A stretch of 64,000 bases of DNA from Rhizobium oryzihabitans (GTDB lineage: Bacteria > Pseudomonadota > Alphaproteobacteria > Rhizobiales > Rhizobiaceae). The DNA lies in the NCBI RefSeq assembly GCF_010669145.1, contig NZ_CP048632.1, positions 310,001 through 374,000 on the forward strand, given 5' to 3'. Both the position numbers and the translations under genes were made by a program. The notes beneath the pieces are model-generated. The model worked only from the letters and a program-made list of their open reading frames with translations. It was not told the DNA's origin and searched no databases. Shown here one piece after another: positions 50,593 through 62,018 of the stretch (the stretch's first letter is position 1; each line of letters begins with the position of its first letter).

Positions 50593-50716
50593 GTTTCACA
50601 GCCCCGCCCGTAACAAGGTGGGGCTGATCGATTCCGAGAGTGGCCTAGGACAAAGGGCGGCCCTGCGGGTGACCTAGCGGGTTTCGCCGACCCGGCCCAA
50701 AGCGGCGGAGGATTTC

Positions 50717-50878
50717 ATGAAGGCTCTGACGCCAAAGACAGAAGCAGAGCAGACGGTGGACGATTTAGTGATGCTGGTTCGAAAACTAGTCCGCAAGCTG
50801 CCGAAAGACGCAGAATTGCGGGCTAAGGCGCTGGACTACTTATCGCGCAAAGGCCTCATGGGTAGTCCACTGCGCTGA
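50717..50878 (+). CDS. 53-residue phage protein
   Basis: GGAGG precedes the ATG. Helical product with DDLVMLVRKLVRKLPKDAEL and DYLSRKGLMGSPLR. No known family. First gene after the tRNA. Confidence 0.55.
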   Translation: MKALTPKTEAEQTVDDLVMLVRKLVRKLPKDAELRAKALDYLSRKGLMGSPLR

Positions 50879-50917
50879 TCGTCTGAACCCCATTCACCCG
50901 CCCACATGGAGAGAGCG

Positions 50918-51073
50918 ATGAACAACGCCACTATCATTCTGATGATTGGTGTTTTTTACGCCGTGCTGCTCAGTCCGTGGTGGGTAGGCCTCATCGCCGG
51001 TTTGATTGTTGGTCTGGCGTCTTGCATCCTTGTCGATGGTATCTGGTGGCTGATGCGGAAGCTCGCACGATGA
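50918..51073 (+). CDS. 51-residue membrane protein
   Basis: GGAGAGAG upstream of the ATG. Two hydrophobic stretches (IILMIGVFYAVLL and WWVGLIAGLIVGLASCILVD) separated by SPW, then a short basic end. Overlaps the next gene by 4 bp. Could be a small holin-like or accessory protein. Confidence 0.55.
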   Translation: MNNATIILMIGVFYAVLLSPWWVGLIAGLIVGLASCILVDGIWWLMRKLAR

Positions 51074-51426
51074 CCAACGTCGAGCGAACGGCAAAACCAG
51101 GCCGAACGCTTTGCATCAATCCATGTTGCAACAGGACCGCGCCGGCGGATGAGTTCCCCGGCGAGATGATATGCGGCAAGTGCTTCAAGAGCCTGCCACA
51201 GAACGTCCGCAACGATCACCGCTTCTACTGGAAGCAGATCAGGATGTGGCGCCGCCGCATTGCCAAGGCGACCGATGAAATAAAACTGGTCCGCATGCGC
51301 AACCTTCTGAACATGTGGGAGCATCGCCTCGGTGACCATTGGGACGAAGAGATCAAAGCCCGCGTTACAAGCCCGGAGAAGCCGGAAGGTCTCGATGGCT
51401 TTCTTGAGGAGCTTGGGATCGCATGA
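51070..51426 (+). CDS. Small zinc-ribbon-type phage protein
   Basis: 118 residues. TLCINPCCNRTAPADEFPGE and MICGKCFKSLPQNVRN place Cys residues for a zinc ribbon, followed by a helical, Arg/Trp-rich part (MWRRRIAKATDEIKLVRMRN). May bind nucleic acid. Overlaps both neighbours by 4 bp. Confidence 0.6.
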   Translation: MTNVERTAKPGRTLCINPCCNRTAPADEFPGEMICGKCFKSLPQNVRNDHRFYWKQIRMWRRRIAKATDEIKLVRMRNLLNMWEHRLGDHWDEEIKARVTSPEKPEGLDGFLEELGIA

Positions 51427-51650
51427 CCACCACCGAGCAAGAGCGGGAGAGGGTGGACGACGACCGCGAGCAAGCCTGCACCCGGTTCCTGGAACCAACC
51501 AACGCGGCGTACATCGGCAAGATAAACGACAACGGCGATATCAGGTCAGCTCTGTTTGACGACGAGGGCGAACCTCTCGCGATCGGTAGCGAAATCACGC
51601 TCCGTCAGGTCGCGATGACAAACGGCTTCGTGGTCGTGTCCAGACATTGA
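51423..51650 (+). CDS. Small phage protein of unknown function
   Basis: 75 residues in an ATGA overlap. An acidic helical N-terminus (EQERERVDDDREQ) is followed by a small beta-rich part (SALFDDEGEPLAIGSEITLR). No family recognised. Confidence 0.5.
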   Translation: MTTTEQERERVDDDREQACTRFLEPTNAAYIGKINDNGDIRSALFDDEGEPLAIGSEITLRQVAMTNGFVVVSRH

Positions 51651-51676
51651 CCGTATTCGCCCACAGGAGCCCGCAG

Positions 51677-51931
51677 ATGCGATGGATCATCAATCTTGGT
51701 CTACTGGCTGCTGTGGTGCTCTTCTCGCTGTGGCGCCCGTCTGACGCAAAGCAGGTCGCATATCTGCCGAGGCTCGACAGACCGGTGGAAGCGCCCGCCG
51801 TCGCCATCCGGCCGAACCGACCATGCATCGTGGATCGAGCACCTGTCGTTATTCAGTGGCAGGTGGTCGACCAGAGCGGAAAGCGCAAGACTGCAGGGTA
51901 TCTGGTTATCCAGCGGGGGTGCTTGAGATGA
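51677..51931 (+). CDS. Small membrane-anchored phage protein
   Basis: 84 residues. The N-terminal membrane segment (WIINLGLLAAVVLFSLW) is followed by a periplasmic-looking domain ending in WQVVDQSGKRKTAGYLVIQR. It overlaps the tiny lipoprotein gene by 4 bp, forming a membrane-protein/lipoprotein pair that could, in principle, act in lysis or exclusion. Confidence 0.55.
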   Translation: MRWIINLGLLAAVVLFSLWRPSDAKQVAYLPRLDRPVEAPAVAIRPNRPCIVDRAPVVIQWQVVDQSGKRKTAGYLVIQRGCLR

Positions 51932-52032
51932 GGATGATCGCCATCGTTTTGCTGCTGGCGCTGGCAGGTTGCGCATCGCCCTTCGCACAGTGCGGGACCG
52001 CGGAATATCTGTCCAATAGCCTGTGCAGGTAG
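51928..52032 (+). CDS. 34-residue lipoprotein
   Basis: ATGA overlap with the membrane-protein gene. MRMIAIVLLLALAGC has a lipobox L-A-G-C, then a 19-residue mature part with two Cys. Too small for a typical o-spanin. The pairing with an upstream membrane protein is reminiscent of one, or of an exclusion protein. Confidence 0.55.
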   Translation: MRMIAIVLLLALAGCASPFAQCGTAEYLSNSLCR

Positions 52033-52158
52033 AACATAATTTCAGAAAGTATCCCGATTAGCGGCTTGGTACTTTCGATGCGGGAACGGTTTTCCAAAAC
52101 AAGAAAGGCCGATCCGAAAAATCATGAGAAATCAACAGGTCAATCTTGAGAACAGGAC

Positions 52159-52533
52159 ATGACATTCCAACCAGGTCAAAGCGGCAATCCGGGCGGCCGT
52201 CCCAAGACGAAACCGTTCAAGGAATGCCTGATCGTAGAGGCGGAAGCGGCGGCTAACGGAGAAGAGTGCAAAGCCTACAAGGGTTCTCTCCGGTGGAACG
52301 CGCGCCAGTTGCTCGAAAAGGGCGACACCGCAGCAATCAAGGAAATAGCTGACCGCCTCGATGGTAAGGTCACGCAAGGGATCAGCGGCCCCGATGGCGG
52401 GCCTGTCCAGATCGACTTAACAGTGCTTGGGGATGACGAGCTTGACGCATTCGCCCTTCTCTGCCGCAAACTTGCCGGCGTCTCCAGCGACGATGCTGAG
52501 GCTGATACGTCTGGAGAAGGCGAGGAGGGCTAA
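52159..52533 (+). CDS. DUF5681 protein, small-terminase candidate
   Basis: 124 residues. FQPGQSGNPGGRPKTKPFKE at the start is the DUF5681 signature, common directly before phage large terminase genes. A helix follows (RWNARQLLEKGDTAAIKEIA), then an acidic tail. DNA recognition for packaging is inferred. It overlaps the large terminase gene by 41 bp. Confidence 0.75.
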   Translation: MTFQPGQSGNPGGRPKTKPFKECLIVEAEAAANGEECKAYKGSLRWNARQLLEKGDTAAIKEIADRLDGKVTQGISGPDGGPVQIDLTVLGDDELDAFALLCRKLAGVSSDDAEADTSGEGEEG

Positions 52534-53977
52534 GGAGGCAGAGCGCCAGCGCGTCGAGCGTGACGGCGAACTGATCCGGGAGCGGTGTTCCACTCTTGCG
52601 GGCTTCGTGCGCGAGGCGTGGCACGTTCTGGAGCCTTTGCAGCCATATGTGCATGGATGGCACGTCGACGCGCTGTGCGAGCATCTAGAGGCGGTAACTG
52701 ACGCGCGGATAACCCGGCTGCTGATCAACATCCCGCCGGGGACCATGAAGTCGCTGCTGACGTCGGTTCTATGGCCGGCGTGGGAATGGGGGCCGAAGGG
52801 TCTGCCGGCAATGCGGTATCTGACCACAAGCTACGCTGAGAAGTACGTCAAGCGCGATAGCCGCCGCATGCGTGATCTCATCGTGTCCGACTGGTTCCAG
52901 TCTCTGTGGCCAGAGGTCAAGCTTATCCGTGCTGGTGAGGCATCCTTCGCCAACAACAAGACCGGCTTTCGTGAAGGCATGCCGTTCGGTTCGCTGACAG
53001 GTGGCCGTGGTGATCGGGTGATCATTGACGACCCGCATTCGACAGAGACCGCAGAGAGCGATGCTGAGCGGGAAAGCACGACGCGCATCTTTCGGGAGGC
53101 TGTTCCGACCCGACTGAACAATCCGGCCTCGTCGGCCATCGTGGTTATCATGCAGCGCCTGCACGAAAGTGACGTGTCGGGGCAGATACTGAAGCTTGGC
53201 CTTGGGTATGAGCATCTCATGCTCCCCATGGAGTTTGAGCCAGAGCGTCGGTGCCACACGTCGATCGGGTTTGACGATCCGCGCACGGAAGAAGGGGAAT
53301 TGCTTTTCCCTGAGCGTTTTCCGCGCGAGGTTGTCGAGCGTGACAAGATACCGATGGGTTCCTACGCTGTTGCAGGGCAATTGCAGCAGCGGCCATCCCC
53401 TCGATCGGGAGGCATGTTCCAGCGTGGCGACTTTGAGATTGTCGATGCAGTTCCAGCCAATGCGCAACGGTGCAGGGCATGGGACTTTGCGGCAAGCAAG
53501 GCAAAGCCGGGACGCCAGCCAGACTGGACCGTTGGTCTTGGGATGGCGAAGGTAAACGACACGTTCTACGTCGAGGACGTCAGGCGCGCGCGGTGGTCGG
53601 CATCTGAGGTCAACACGAACCTCAAGAATACTGCCACGCAAGACGGCGCCACGACCCGCATCAGGATGCCTCAAGACCCTGGCGCGGCCGGTAAAGCTGA
53701 CGCTGAGACCAAGGTCAAGCTCCTGGCCGGCTTCGATGTTGTCGTGGTGGCCCCAACCGGTGACAAGGCGACCCGCGCGCGCCCGGCATCTGCTCAGGCG
53801 GAAGCGGGCAACGTGAAGCTGGTACGCGGAACGTGGAATGAAGCCTTTCTGGACGAGATATGCACGTTCCCGAACGGACAGTTCGATGACCAGGTGGACG
53901 CCTTTGCCGACGCCTTAAACGAATTGGCGCTCGGTGACGGGTTCGACGCAAACATGTGGAAGAGGCTAGCTGGATAA
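52493..53977 (+). CDS. Phage large terminase subunit
   Basis: 494 residues from the internal ATG (MLRLIRLEKARR). Packaging ATPase: Walker A variant INIPPGTMKS, Walker B RVIIDDPHS, and the nuclease domain start RAWDFAASK. DQVDAFADALNELAL near the end fits the RNase-H-like nuclease. It would package concatemers with the DUF5681 protein. Confidence 0.9.
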   Translation: MLRLIRLEKARRAKEAERQRVERDGELIRERCSTLAGFVREAWHVLEPLQPYVHGWHVDALCEHLEAVTDARITRLLINIPPGTMKSLLTSVLWPAWEWGPKGLPAMRYLTTSYAEKYVKRDSRRMRDLIVSDWFQSLWPEVKLIRAGEASFANNKTGFREGMPFGSLTGGRGDRVIIDDPHSTETAESDAERESTTRIFREAVPTRLNNPASSAIVVIMQRLHESDVSGQILKLGLGYEHLMLPMEFEPERRCHTSIGFDDPRTEEGELLFPERFPREVVERDKIPMGSYAVAGQLQQRPSPRSGGMFQRGDFEIVDAVPANAQRCRAWDFAASKAKPGRQPDWTVGLGMAKVNDTFYVEDVRRARWSASEVNTNLKNTATQDGATTRIRMPQDPGAAGKADAETKVKLLAGFDVVVVAPTGDKATRARPASAQAEAGNVKLVRGTWNEAFLDEICTFPNGQFDDQVDAFADALNELALGDGFDANMWKRLAG

Positions 53978-55458
53978 TGTCGAGACGCAACAGCAGCCGC
54001 ATCCAGAAGCGGACCATGACGCCGAATTCCCCGGCGCAGACCCATGACAGTTTTCAGAACTTCATGGCGCGGACAGGAATCGGTACGGACAATATGTCCA
54101 CCGGTTCGAGCTATGGGTTCAACCCGATCAGCCGCGACCGCGTGCGTCTCGAATGGATGTACCGCGGTTCCTGGCTGGTGGGTAAGGCGGTCGACGTTGT
54201 TGCCGAGGACATGACCCGTGAAGGCGTGGACATCAACGGCGATATCAGCCCGGATCACATCGAGGAGTTCCACGTCGGTCTGCATAACCTGCAGATATGG
54301 CAGAACCTGAACGACACCATCAAGTGGGCTCGTCTCTATGGTGGCGCCGTCGCTATCATGCTGATCGAGGGGCAGGACGTTTCCACGCCACTCCGTCGCG
54401 ACACGATCACGAAGGGCTCATTCAAGGGTCTGCTGGTTCTCGACCGGTGGATGGTACAGCCCTCGCTCAACCAGCCGGTGACAGAGTACGGCCCGTACCT
54501 CGGCCAGCCAGAGTTCTACACCGTCAATCAGAACGCCCCGGCGCTGATCAACAAGAAGGTGCATTACTCGCGGGTCATCCGCATCGAGGGATACGAACTG
54601 CCGTTCCAGCAGAAACTGACGGAGAACGGCTGGGGTATCTCGGTTGTCGAGCGGCTCTATGATCGACTGGTGGGATTTGACAGCGCAACGCAGGGTGCCG
54701 CCCAGCTTGTCTACAAGGCGCATCTGCGGACGGTGAAGGTCAAGGATCTCCGCAAGATCATTGCGGCCGGCGGCCCAGCGCTTGAGGGCTTAGTCAAGCA
54801 GGTCGACATGATCCGCAAATACCAGTCCAACGAAGGGCTGACGTTGCTTGACGGAGACGACGAGTTCCAGGCCGACAGTTACACCTTCTCCGGTCTGGAT
54901 GCGGTTTTGCTCCAGTTCGGTCAGCAACTGTCCGGTGCGATCGACATTCCTCTGGTTCGCCTCTTCGGGCAGTCGCCGGCTGGCATGAACGCCACGGGCG
55001 AGAGCGATCTGCGGAATTATTACGATAGCGTCAAGGCCCAGCAGGAGCGCCGCCTGAAGCTGCCCCTGACGATCCTGTTCGACGTGATGCATCGATCGCT
55101 TTTCGGTGAGGAACCGGCCAAGAACTTTTCGTTCAAGTTCAACCCGCTTTGGCAGATGAGCGAGAAGGAAAAGGCAGAGGTCGCGGAATCGGTCGAGCGG
55201 TCAACATCGTCGGCTTATGCTGAGGGACTGATCGGCAAGGCTACCGCGCTCAAGACGCTTCGCCAGTCGGCGGAAGTCACGGGCATCTTCTCGGCCATCC
55301 CTGATGAGGAAATCAAGGCTGCGGAGGAAGATGACGCAAACCCTCCCGTCCCAGACCTTGAGGGCCTGACGGGCCAGGACGAGTCGGAAGACGAAAGCGT
55401 GTCCGAGGTGAAGCCAGAGCCCAAGCCACTCGCGGCCATTGTAGGCGGGAAGACGTGA
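53977..55458 (+). CDS. DUF1073 portal protein
   Basis: 493 residues from the TAATG overlap with the terminase gene. EWMYRGSWLVGKAVDVVAED, WARLYGGAVAIMLIEG and QLSGAIDIPLVRLFGQSPAG with MNATGESDLRNYYD are DUF1073 portal features. The clip/wing region precedes a helical barrel. DUF1073 shares its N-terminal domain name with anti-CBASS Acb1-like entries, which may lead to such labels, but a portal role fits the order here. Confidence 0.88.
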   Translation: MSRRNSSRIQKRTMTPNSPAQTHDSFQNFMARTGIGTDNMSTGSSYGFNPISRDRVRLEWMYRGSWLVGKAVDVVAEDMTREGVDINGDISPDHIEEFHVGLHNLQIWQNLNDTIKWARLYGGAVAIMLIEGQDVSTPLRRDTITKGSFKGLLVLDRWMVQPSLNQPVTEYGPYLGQPEFYTVNQNAPALINKKVHYSRVIRIEGYELPFQQKLTENGWGISVVERLYDRLVGFDSATQGAAQLVYKAHLRTVKVKDLRKIIAAGGPALEGLVKQVDMIRKYQSNEGLTLLDGDDEFQADSYTFSGLDAVLLQFGQQLSGAIDIPLVRLFGQSPAGMNATGESDLRNYYDSVKAQQERRLKLPLTILFDVMHRSLFGEEPAKNFSFKFNPLWQMSEKEKAEVAESVERSTSSAYAEGLIGKATALKTLRQSAEVTGIFSAIPDEEIKAAEEDDANPPVPDLEGLTGQDESEDESVSEVKPEPKPLAAIVGGKT

Positions 55459-56187
55459 AGACCTTCGATAAGGCCGGAGACAGGAAAAGCCGCTCGGCAT
55501 TCATCCGGGCCAAGAAGGCAGAAGCCCGATACGCGATCCAGCTTCGCAAGATCGCGCGGGTCATCGGGGATATAGCCAGTGGCTACACTGTTGGTGATCC
55601 ATCGTCGGCAAGCAAGATTGAGCAAGCCCTTCGCCGGTACAGCAACGTCATCGGCGGATGGGCGGAGACTACGGCCCTTCGGATGCTGGAAGACGTCGCC
55701 AGCCGCGATAGAGCGGCGTGGATGGAGGTTTCACGCCGGATAGGCCAAGGCATCGCCAAGGAGATCGAAAGCGCTCCCACCGGCGCTGTGATGCGGGAAC
55801 GGCTGCAGGATCAGGTCAAGCTCATCAAGTCGTTGCCGGAAGAGGCGGCGGATCGGGTGAGGGAGATATCGACCAAGGCATTTACCGAGGGCAAGCGTCC
55901 TCAGTATGTGGCCGAGGAGATCATGCGCAGCGGTGACGTTGCCAAGAGCCGCGCCAACACGATTGCCCGAACCGAGGTAAGCCGGACAGGAACGGAACTG
56001 ACGAGGGCGAGAGCCGAATATGTCGGGTCTGAGGGGTATATTTGGAGAACGGCAGAAGATGAGGACGTGCGACATTCCCACGAGGAGATGAATGGCAAAT
56101 TCGTCAGATGGGATTCGCCGCCGACCTTGGACGGAATGAAAGGGCATGCAGGGCAGTTTCCAAACTGCAGATGCTACCCGGAACCTG

Positions 56188-58253
<2,066 letters not shown>

Positions 58254-58274
58254 CCCCTCCCAAGGAGATAATCC

Positions 58275-58775
58275 ATGGTGTCTTACCTGACCCGCATGCC
58301 AGCCGGTATCGCTGGCGTTCTCACCCGTACCGAGCATGCAACGGTTGAACCGGGCCTCTACTCGGCTTCTGCCCCGTTCTCGGCCTTCGGCCTTGCTGCA
58401 AAGCTCTCCAGCGGCTCCTACGTGCCGTTCTCGGGCGGTGAGGCGGCTACTGCCCTTGCGGCCATCAACGTGAAGCCTTTCCCTTACCAGTCGCCCAGCA
58501 CGGCCAGTGACGCTCTCGGCGTTGCAACCCCGTCCCAGACCGGTGGGATCGGCTCGTTCCTCAAGCGCGGCTACATGACCATTCTGCTCAACGGCGGCGC
58601 GACCGTCGCAAAGGGCGGACAGGTTTACATCCGCGTTGCAAACGCTGCTGCTGGCAAGCCCATCGGCGGATTCGAAGGTGCTGCGGACTCCACCAACACC
58701 GTTGCTCCTGCCGGCCTCACCTTCATGGGTCCGGCCGACGCAAACGGAAACGTGGAAATCGCCTACAATATCTGA
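58275..58775 (+). CDS. Head decoration-type protein
   Basis: 166 residues, Gly/Ala/Ser-rich, with long beta segments (IGSFLKRGYMTILLNGGATV, KGGQVYIRVANAAAGK). It sits between the protease/scaffold and the capsid gene, the usual place for the structural cement (gp24/head-fiber type). Cysteine-free, with no signal peptide. Confidence 0.65.
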   Translation: MVSYLTRMPAGIAGVLTRTEHATVEPGLYSASAPFSAFGLAAKLSSGSYVPFSGGEAATALAAINVKPFPYQSPSTASDALGVATPSQTGGIGSFLKRGYMTILLNGGATVAKGGQVYIRVANAAAGKPIGGFEGAADSTNTVAPAGLTFMGPADANGNVEIAYNI

Positions 58776-58848
58776 TCCCAGCGGCGGTAGCCCCGCCGTC
58801 ATCCCCACCATCTGAGGCGGCGCTGCCGTCGTTCATTCGGAGAAACAC

Positions 58849-59885
58849 ATGTTCCATCCTCGCAACATCGTGGGCAGCACCGCACTTACCTCGCCGGTGA
58901 CCCTGCGCGCAAAGACCCGCGACAATTTCACGACTTTCGACCGGGCAACCATCGACTCTGCCGGCGCCTTCCTCGTTGGCGAGCTTGAGCGTCTCGACCA
59001 GACCCTGAACCAGCCGCTGGTCAATTACACATGGTCGCGCGATATCGACCTGCGTGAAGACGTCCAGATCGGTGACGAGCTTGCTTCGTTCACCAACAGC
59101 TCGTTCGCGGCACCTGGTGGCATCACCCCGACCGGCAAGAACTGGATCAGCAAGAGCGCGAATGCGATCTCCACCATCCAGATCGACATCGGCAAGACCC
59201 CCAGCCTCTGCACCTCTGGGGCATGGAACTTTCCTGGACCATCCCGGAGCTCGAAAGCGCCGCCCAGCTTGGCCGTCCGGTCGACACGCAGAAATACGAT
59301 GCCATGACCCTCAAGTGGAACATGGACATCGATGAGCAGGTCTACATCGGTGACAGTACCCTGCCTTCCTGCTACGGCCTCTGCAACCTTGCATCGGTCA
59401 CCCCGACGAACGCCCCCAACGGCGCCGGCGGTTCTCCGCTCTGGATCAACAAGACCCCGGCAGAAATCCTGAAGGACGTTAACACCGTCCTCAACGCAGC
59501 ATGGGCAGCGTCCGGCTATGCCGTGGCGCCGAGCGATCTGCGCATTCCCCCGGCTCAGTTCGGCTATCTTGCCTCGCAGACGGTTTCCACGGCCGGCAAC
59601 GTGTCGATCCTGGAATACCTGAAGCAGAACTGCATCTCCAACACGGTCAACGGCCAGCCGCTGAACATTCAGCCGCTGAAATGGCTGACCGGTCGCGGCG
59701 CAGGCAGCACAGACCGCATGCTGGCGTACTCCAAGGATCCGAAGTACGTCCGGTTCCCGCTGGTGCCGATGCAGCGCACGCCGGTTGAATACCGCTCGCT
59801 CTACCAGATCACGACTTACTTCGGCCGTATCGGGCAGGTCGAGGCGCGTTATCAGGAGACGCTCGGCTATATGGACGGAATCTGA
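58849..59885 (+). pseudogene. DUF2184 major capsid protein, frameshifted
   Basis: The first frame gives a good capsid N-terminus (ALTSPVTLRAKTRDNFTTFD then ERLDQTLNQPLVNYTW). After DIGKT it breaks at a run of five C (59198-59202). One added C restores QPLHLWGMELSWTIPELESA and the rest of the DUF2184 protein to its normal stop (YQETLGYMDGI). An intact capsid is essential, so either the consensus lacks one C or the prophage is defective. Confidence 0.8.
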
Positions 59886-59952
59886 CGCCCAGCCATCGAG
59901 CGGGCGGGGATAACCACTTTCCCGCCCAATCCCATTACAAGGAGAAATAACG

Positions 59953-60408
59953 ATGGCAAAGATCAAAGTCGCCAAGCCGTTCAAGCTCACGCTGGACAGC
60001 GGCGAGATCAAGGTGTTCGACATTGGCGAGCATGATGTGAACAAGGAAGTTTCCGACCACTGGTTCACGAAGGCCCATCTGGAAGGATACGAGCCTCCTG
60101 CGCCGCCGGAAGGCAGCCATGAGTGGATGGTTCAGGCCTCGGAAGAGCGCCGCGCTGCCGCCGCACAGGCTCAGACGGAAGCAGAGGAGCTTGCCGCCGC
60201 ACAGTTGGCCGCACAGAACGAAGCTGTTCGCCAAAGCCAGGAAGCCATCCGCATGGCGCAGATGAAGGCCGCGGAACAGGCTGAAGTCGCAGCGGCTAAA
60301 GGCGGGGACGTCCCGAACAAGAAAGCTGACGCCGACCTGCCGAACCCATTGGCCTCCAAGCCAAAGACTGGCGGTGCAAAGGCGAAGGCCGCGGAACAGG
60401 CTGAATAA
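59953..60408 (+). CDS. STY1053-like phage protein
   Basis: 151 residues. KVAKPFKLTLDSGEIKVFDI, HDVNKEVSDHWFTKAHLE and an Ala/Glu/Gln-rich coiled coil (about 60-105) match the STY1053-type phage-associated proteins, which follow capsid genes in several myoviruses. Role unknown. Confidence 0.7.
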   Translation: MAKIKVAKPFKLTLDSGEIKVFDIGEHDVNKEVSDHWFTKAHLEGYEPPAPPEGSHEWMVQASEERRAAAAQAQTEAEELAAAQLAAQNEAVRQSQEAIRMAQMKAAEQAEVAAAKGGDVPNKKADADLPNPLASKPKTGGAKAKAAEQAE

Positions 60409-60411
60409 CCC

Positions 60412-60798
60412 ATGGCTGACGCCGCTGGCTTCCGAACCGCGTTCCCTGAATTTGCTGACACCAATGCCTATCCCGACGCCACGGTCAATCTGTGGCTGGG
60501 ATATGCTCAAAATCTTGTCAACCTTGATCGATGGGGAACGCTCTACGACCTCGGCGTCTATCTGCTGACGGCGCATAACCTTGTAATCTGGAAGAAGGAT
60601 AGCAAGGCGGCGGCGGCCGGCGGCATTCCCGGTTCGTCCTCTGGCGTTCAGTCATCGAAATCGGTTGATGGGGTTTCCGTCAGCTACGACACCACTGTCG
60701 CCACAGTCGAGGGCGCCGGCAATCTCAATCTCACGACCTACGGCACGCGTTTCGCTGATCTGCGAGACATGTTCGGTGCTGGCGGTTTCCAGCTTTAA
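60412..60798 (+). CDS. DUF4054 head-tail connector-like protein
   Basis: 128 residues. DAAGFRTAFPEFADTNAYPD, LWLGYAQNLVNLDRWG and LGVYLLTAHNLVIWKKDSKA, then TYGTRFADLRDMFGAGGF, are the DUF4054 blocks. Position after the capsid supports a neck/connector role. Begins 3 bp after the previous stop. Confidence 0.8.
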   Translation: MADAAGFRTAFPEFADTNAYPDATVNLWLGYAQNLVNLDRWGTLYDLGVYLLTAHNLVIWKKDSKAAAAGGIPGSSSGVQSSKSVDGVSVSYDTTVATVEGAGNLNLTTYGTRFADLRDMFGAGGFQL

Positions 60799-60809
60799 CG
60801 GAGATCAAC

Positions 60810-61124
60810 ATGGCTCTCTCTGGAGTGCATTTTGAATGGCGCCAGCAACTGAAGGGCAGCGCGAATGGTGCTCCGGTCCTTGGGCTTTTGCAGTCCGCAG
60901 AGACCCTCGCTACCGAGGGGACGACAACCACGCAAGCGCCTGCCAGTGACAATGCTTCGAGCCCGCTCTGCAACGTCATCGCGTCGGCCGATTGCTGGGT
61001 GACCTTCGGCGCTACCCCCGCAGACCCGTCATCCACGACTGCTGCGCGTTCCTTTGTTGCGGCTTCCACGCCAACACCGTTCTTCGTCAACGCAAAAGAC
61101 AAAGCGCGCTGGGTTGCCGCCTGA
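60810..61124 (+). CDS. Small neck/virion protein of unknown function
   Basis: 104 residues, Ala/Ser/Thr-rich and mostly beta (SGVHFEWRQQLKGSANGAPV, NVIASADCWVTFGATPADPS). Overlaps the next gene by one base of its stop codon (TGATG). No family recognised. Confidence 0.55.
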   Translation: MALSGVHFEWRQQLKGSANGAPVLGLLQSAETLATEGTTTTQAPASDNASSPLCNVIASADCWVTFGATPADPSSTTAARSFVAASTPTPFFVNAKDKARWVAA

Positions 61125-61633
61125 TGGTCAACAGGCTTGGCCTCACCGTTCAGAAGGATTTGGTCGACAAGGTTCTATCGGACATCAAGGCCCTGACGAA
61201 GAAAGAAGTTCTCGTCGGGGTTCCGATGGATAAAGCCGACCGGCCGCCGGACGACGGGGAGAAATCGCCGCTGACGAATGCCGAGATCGGCTACCTGATG
61301 GAAACCGGGGTGCCTGAGAAGAACATTCCTCAGCGCGCGTTCCTTGTGCCAGGCATCGAGAACGCAAAACCCGATATCGGCAAGACGATGGAGGCCGGCG
61401 CTATCAAGTCGCTCACGGGTGACGCAGAAGCCGCCGACAAGACGCTGCACAAGGTCGGGCTTATCGGTCAGGCGGCTGTGCAGAAGAAAATCACCGATGG
61501 TCCTTTCGATCCTCTCGCCCCAGCCACATTGGCTAAGCGCAAGGCAAAGGGTCGTACTGGTGAAAAGCCGCTGATTGATACCGGTTCTCTTCGACAGAGC
61601 ATTTCTTACGCGGTTCGTCCGAAAGGTGAGTGA
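61124..61633 (+). CDS. Neck/tail completion-type protein
   Basis: 169 residues starting in a TGATG overlap. TKKEVLVGVPMDKADRPPDD, NAEIGYLMETGVPEKNIPQR and FLVPGIENAKPDIGK, and a C-terminal LIDTGSLRQSISYAVRP, resemble HK97 gp10/P2 gpS-type proteins that cap tails or join heads. Confidence 0.75.
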   Translation: MVNRLGLTVQKDLVDKVLSDIKALTKKEVLVGVPMDKADRPPDDGEKSPLTNAEIGYLMETGVPEKNIPQRAFLVPGIENAKPDIGKTMEAGAIKSLTGDAEAADKTLHKVGLIGQAAVQKKITDGPFDPLAPATLAKRKAKGRTGEKPLIDTGSLRQSISYAVRPKGE

Positions 61634-61635
61634 CC

Positions 61636-62018
61636 ATGGCAACGCTTGACGTCACCGAAATCCTGTCCGACCCGGACTTCTGCGACACGGTCACGATCAC
61701 CCGCAAGACCGAGACAATCGGATCGAACGGTCGACCCGTGATCACGACGGAGACGTTCACCAACGTCGTTGCTGTCGTCACAGCGGGCCAAGGAGACATG
61801 CTGAAGCGGTTTCCTGAACTGACGAGGGTAGAGGGGCAGTGATGGTCCATACGACCTTCAGGCTCGTTGCCGCGACACAAACGACGCAGGCGGATGAAAT
61901 GGCGTGGAACAGCGTCAACTATCGCCTGACCGCGCTGAACGACTGGACGAACTTCGGGGCGGGCTTCGTCTCGGCAATCTTCACGATGACCGATCTGCTT
62001 GAGGCTTCCCCGACATGA
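61636..62018 (+). pseudogene. Head-closure/neck protein, frameshifted in the middle
   Basis: The first frame ends ELTRVEGQ at a stop (61840-61842), but one G added to the run of four G (61832-61835, GAGGGGC) reads on through RVEGAVMVHTTFRLVAA to WNSVNYRLTALNDWTNFGAG and FVSAIFTMTDLLEASPT. The joined product of about 127 residues has the pattern of Mu/P2-type neck proteins. As with three other genes here, a single missing G/C in a homopolymer explains the break. Confidence 0.65.

Noticed and set aside
59025-60068. 347-residue leftward frame over the capsid region
   Set aside because: Antisense to the DUF2184 capsid gene and spans its frame break only by chance.
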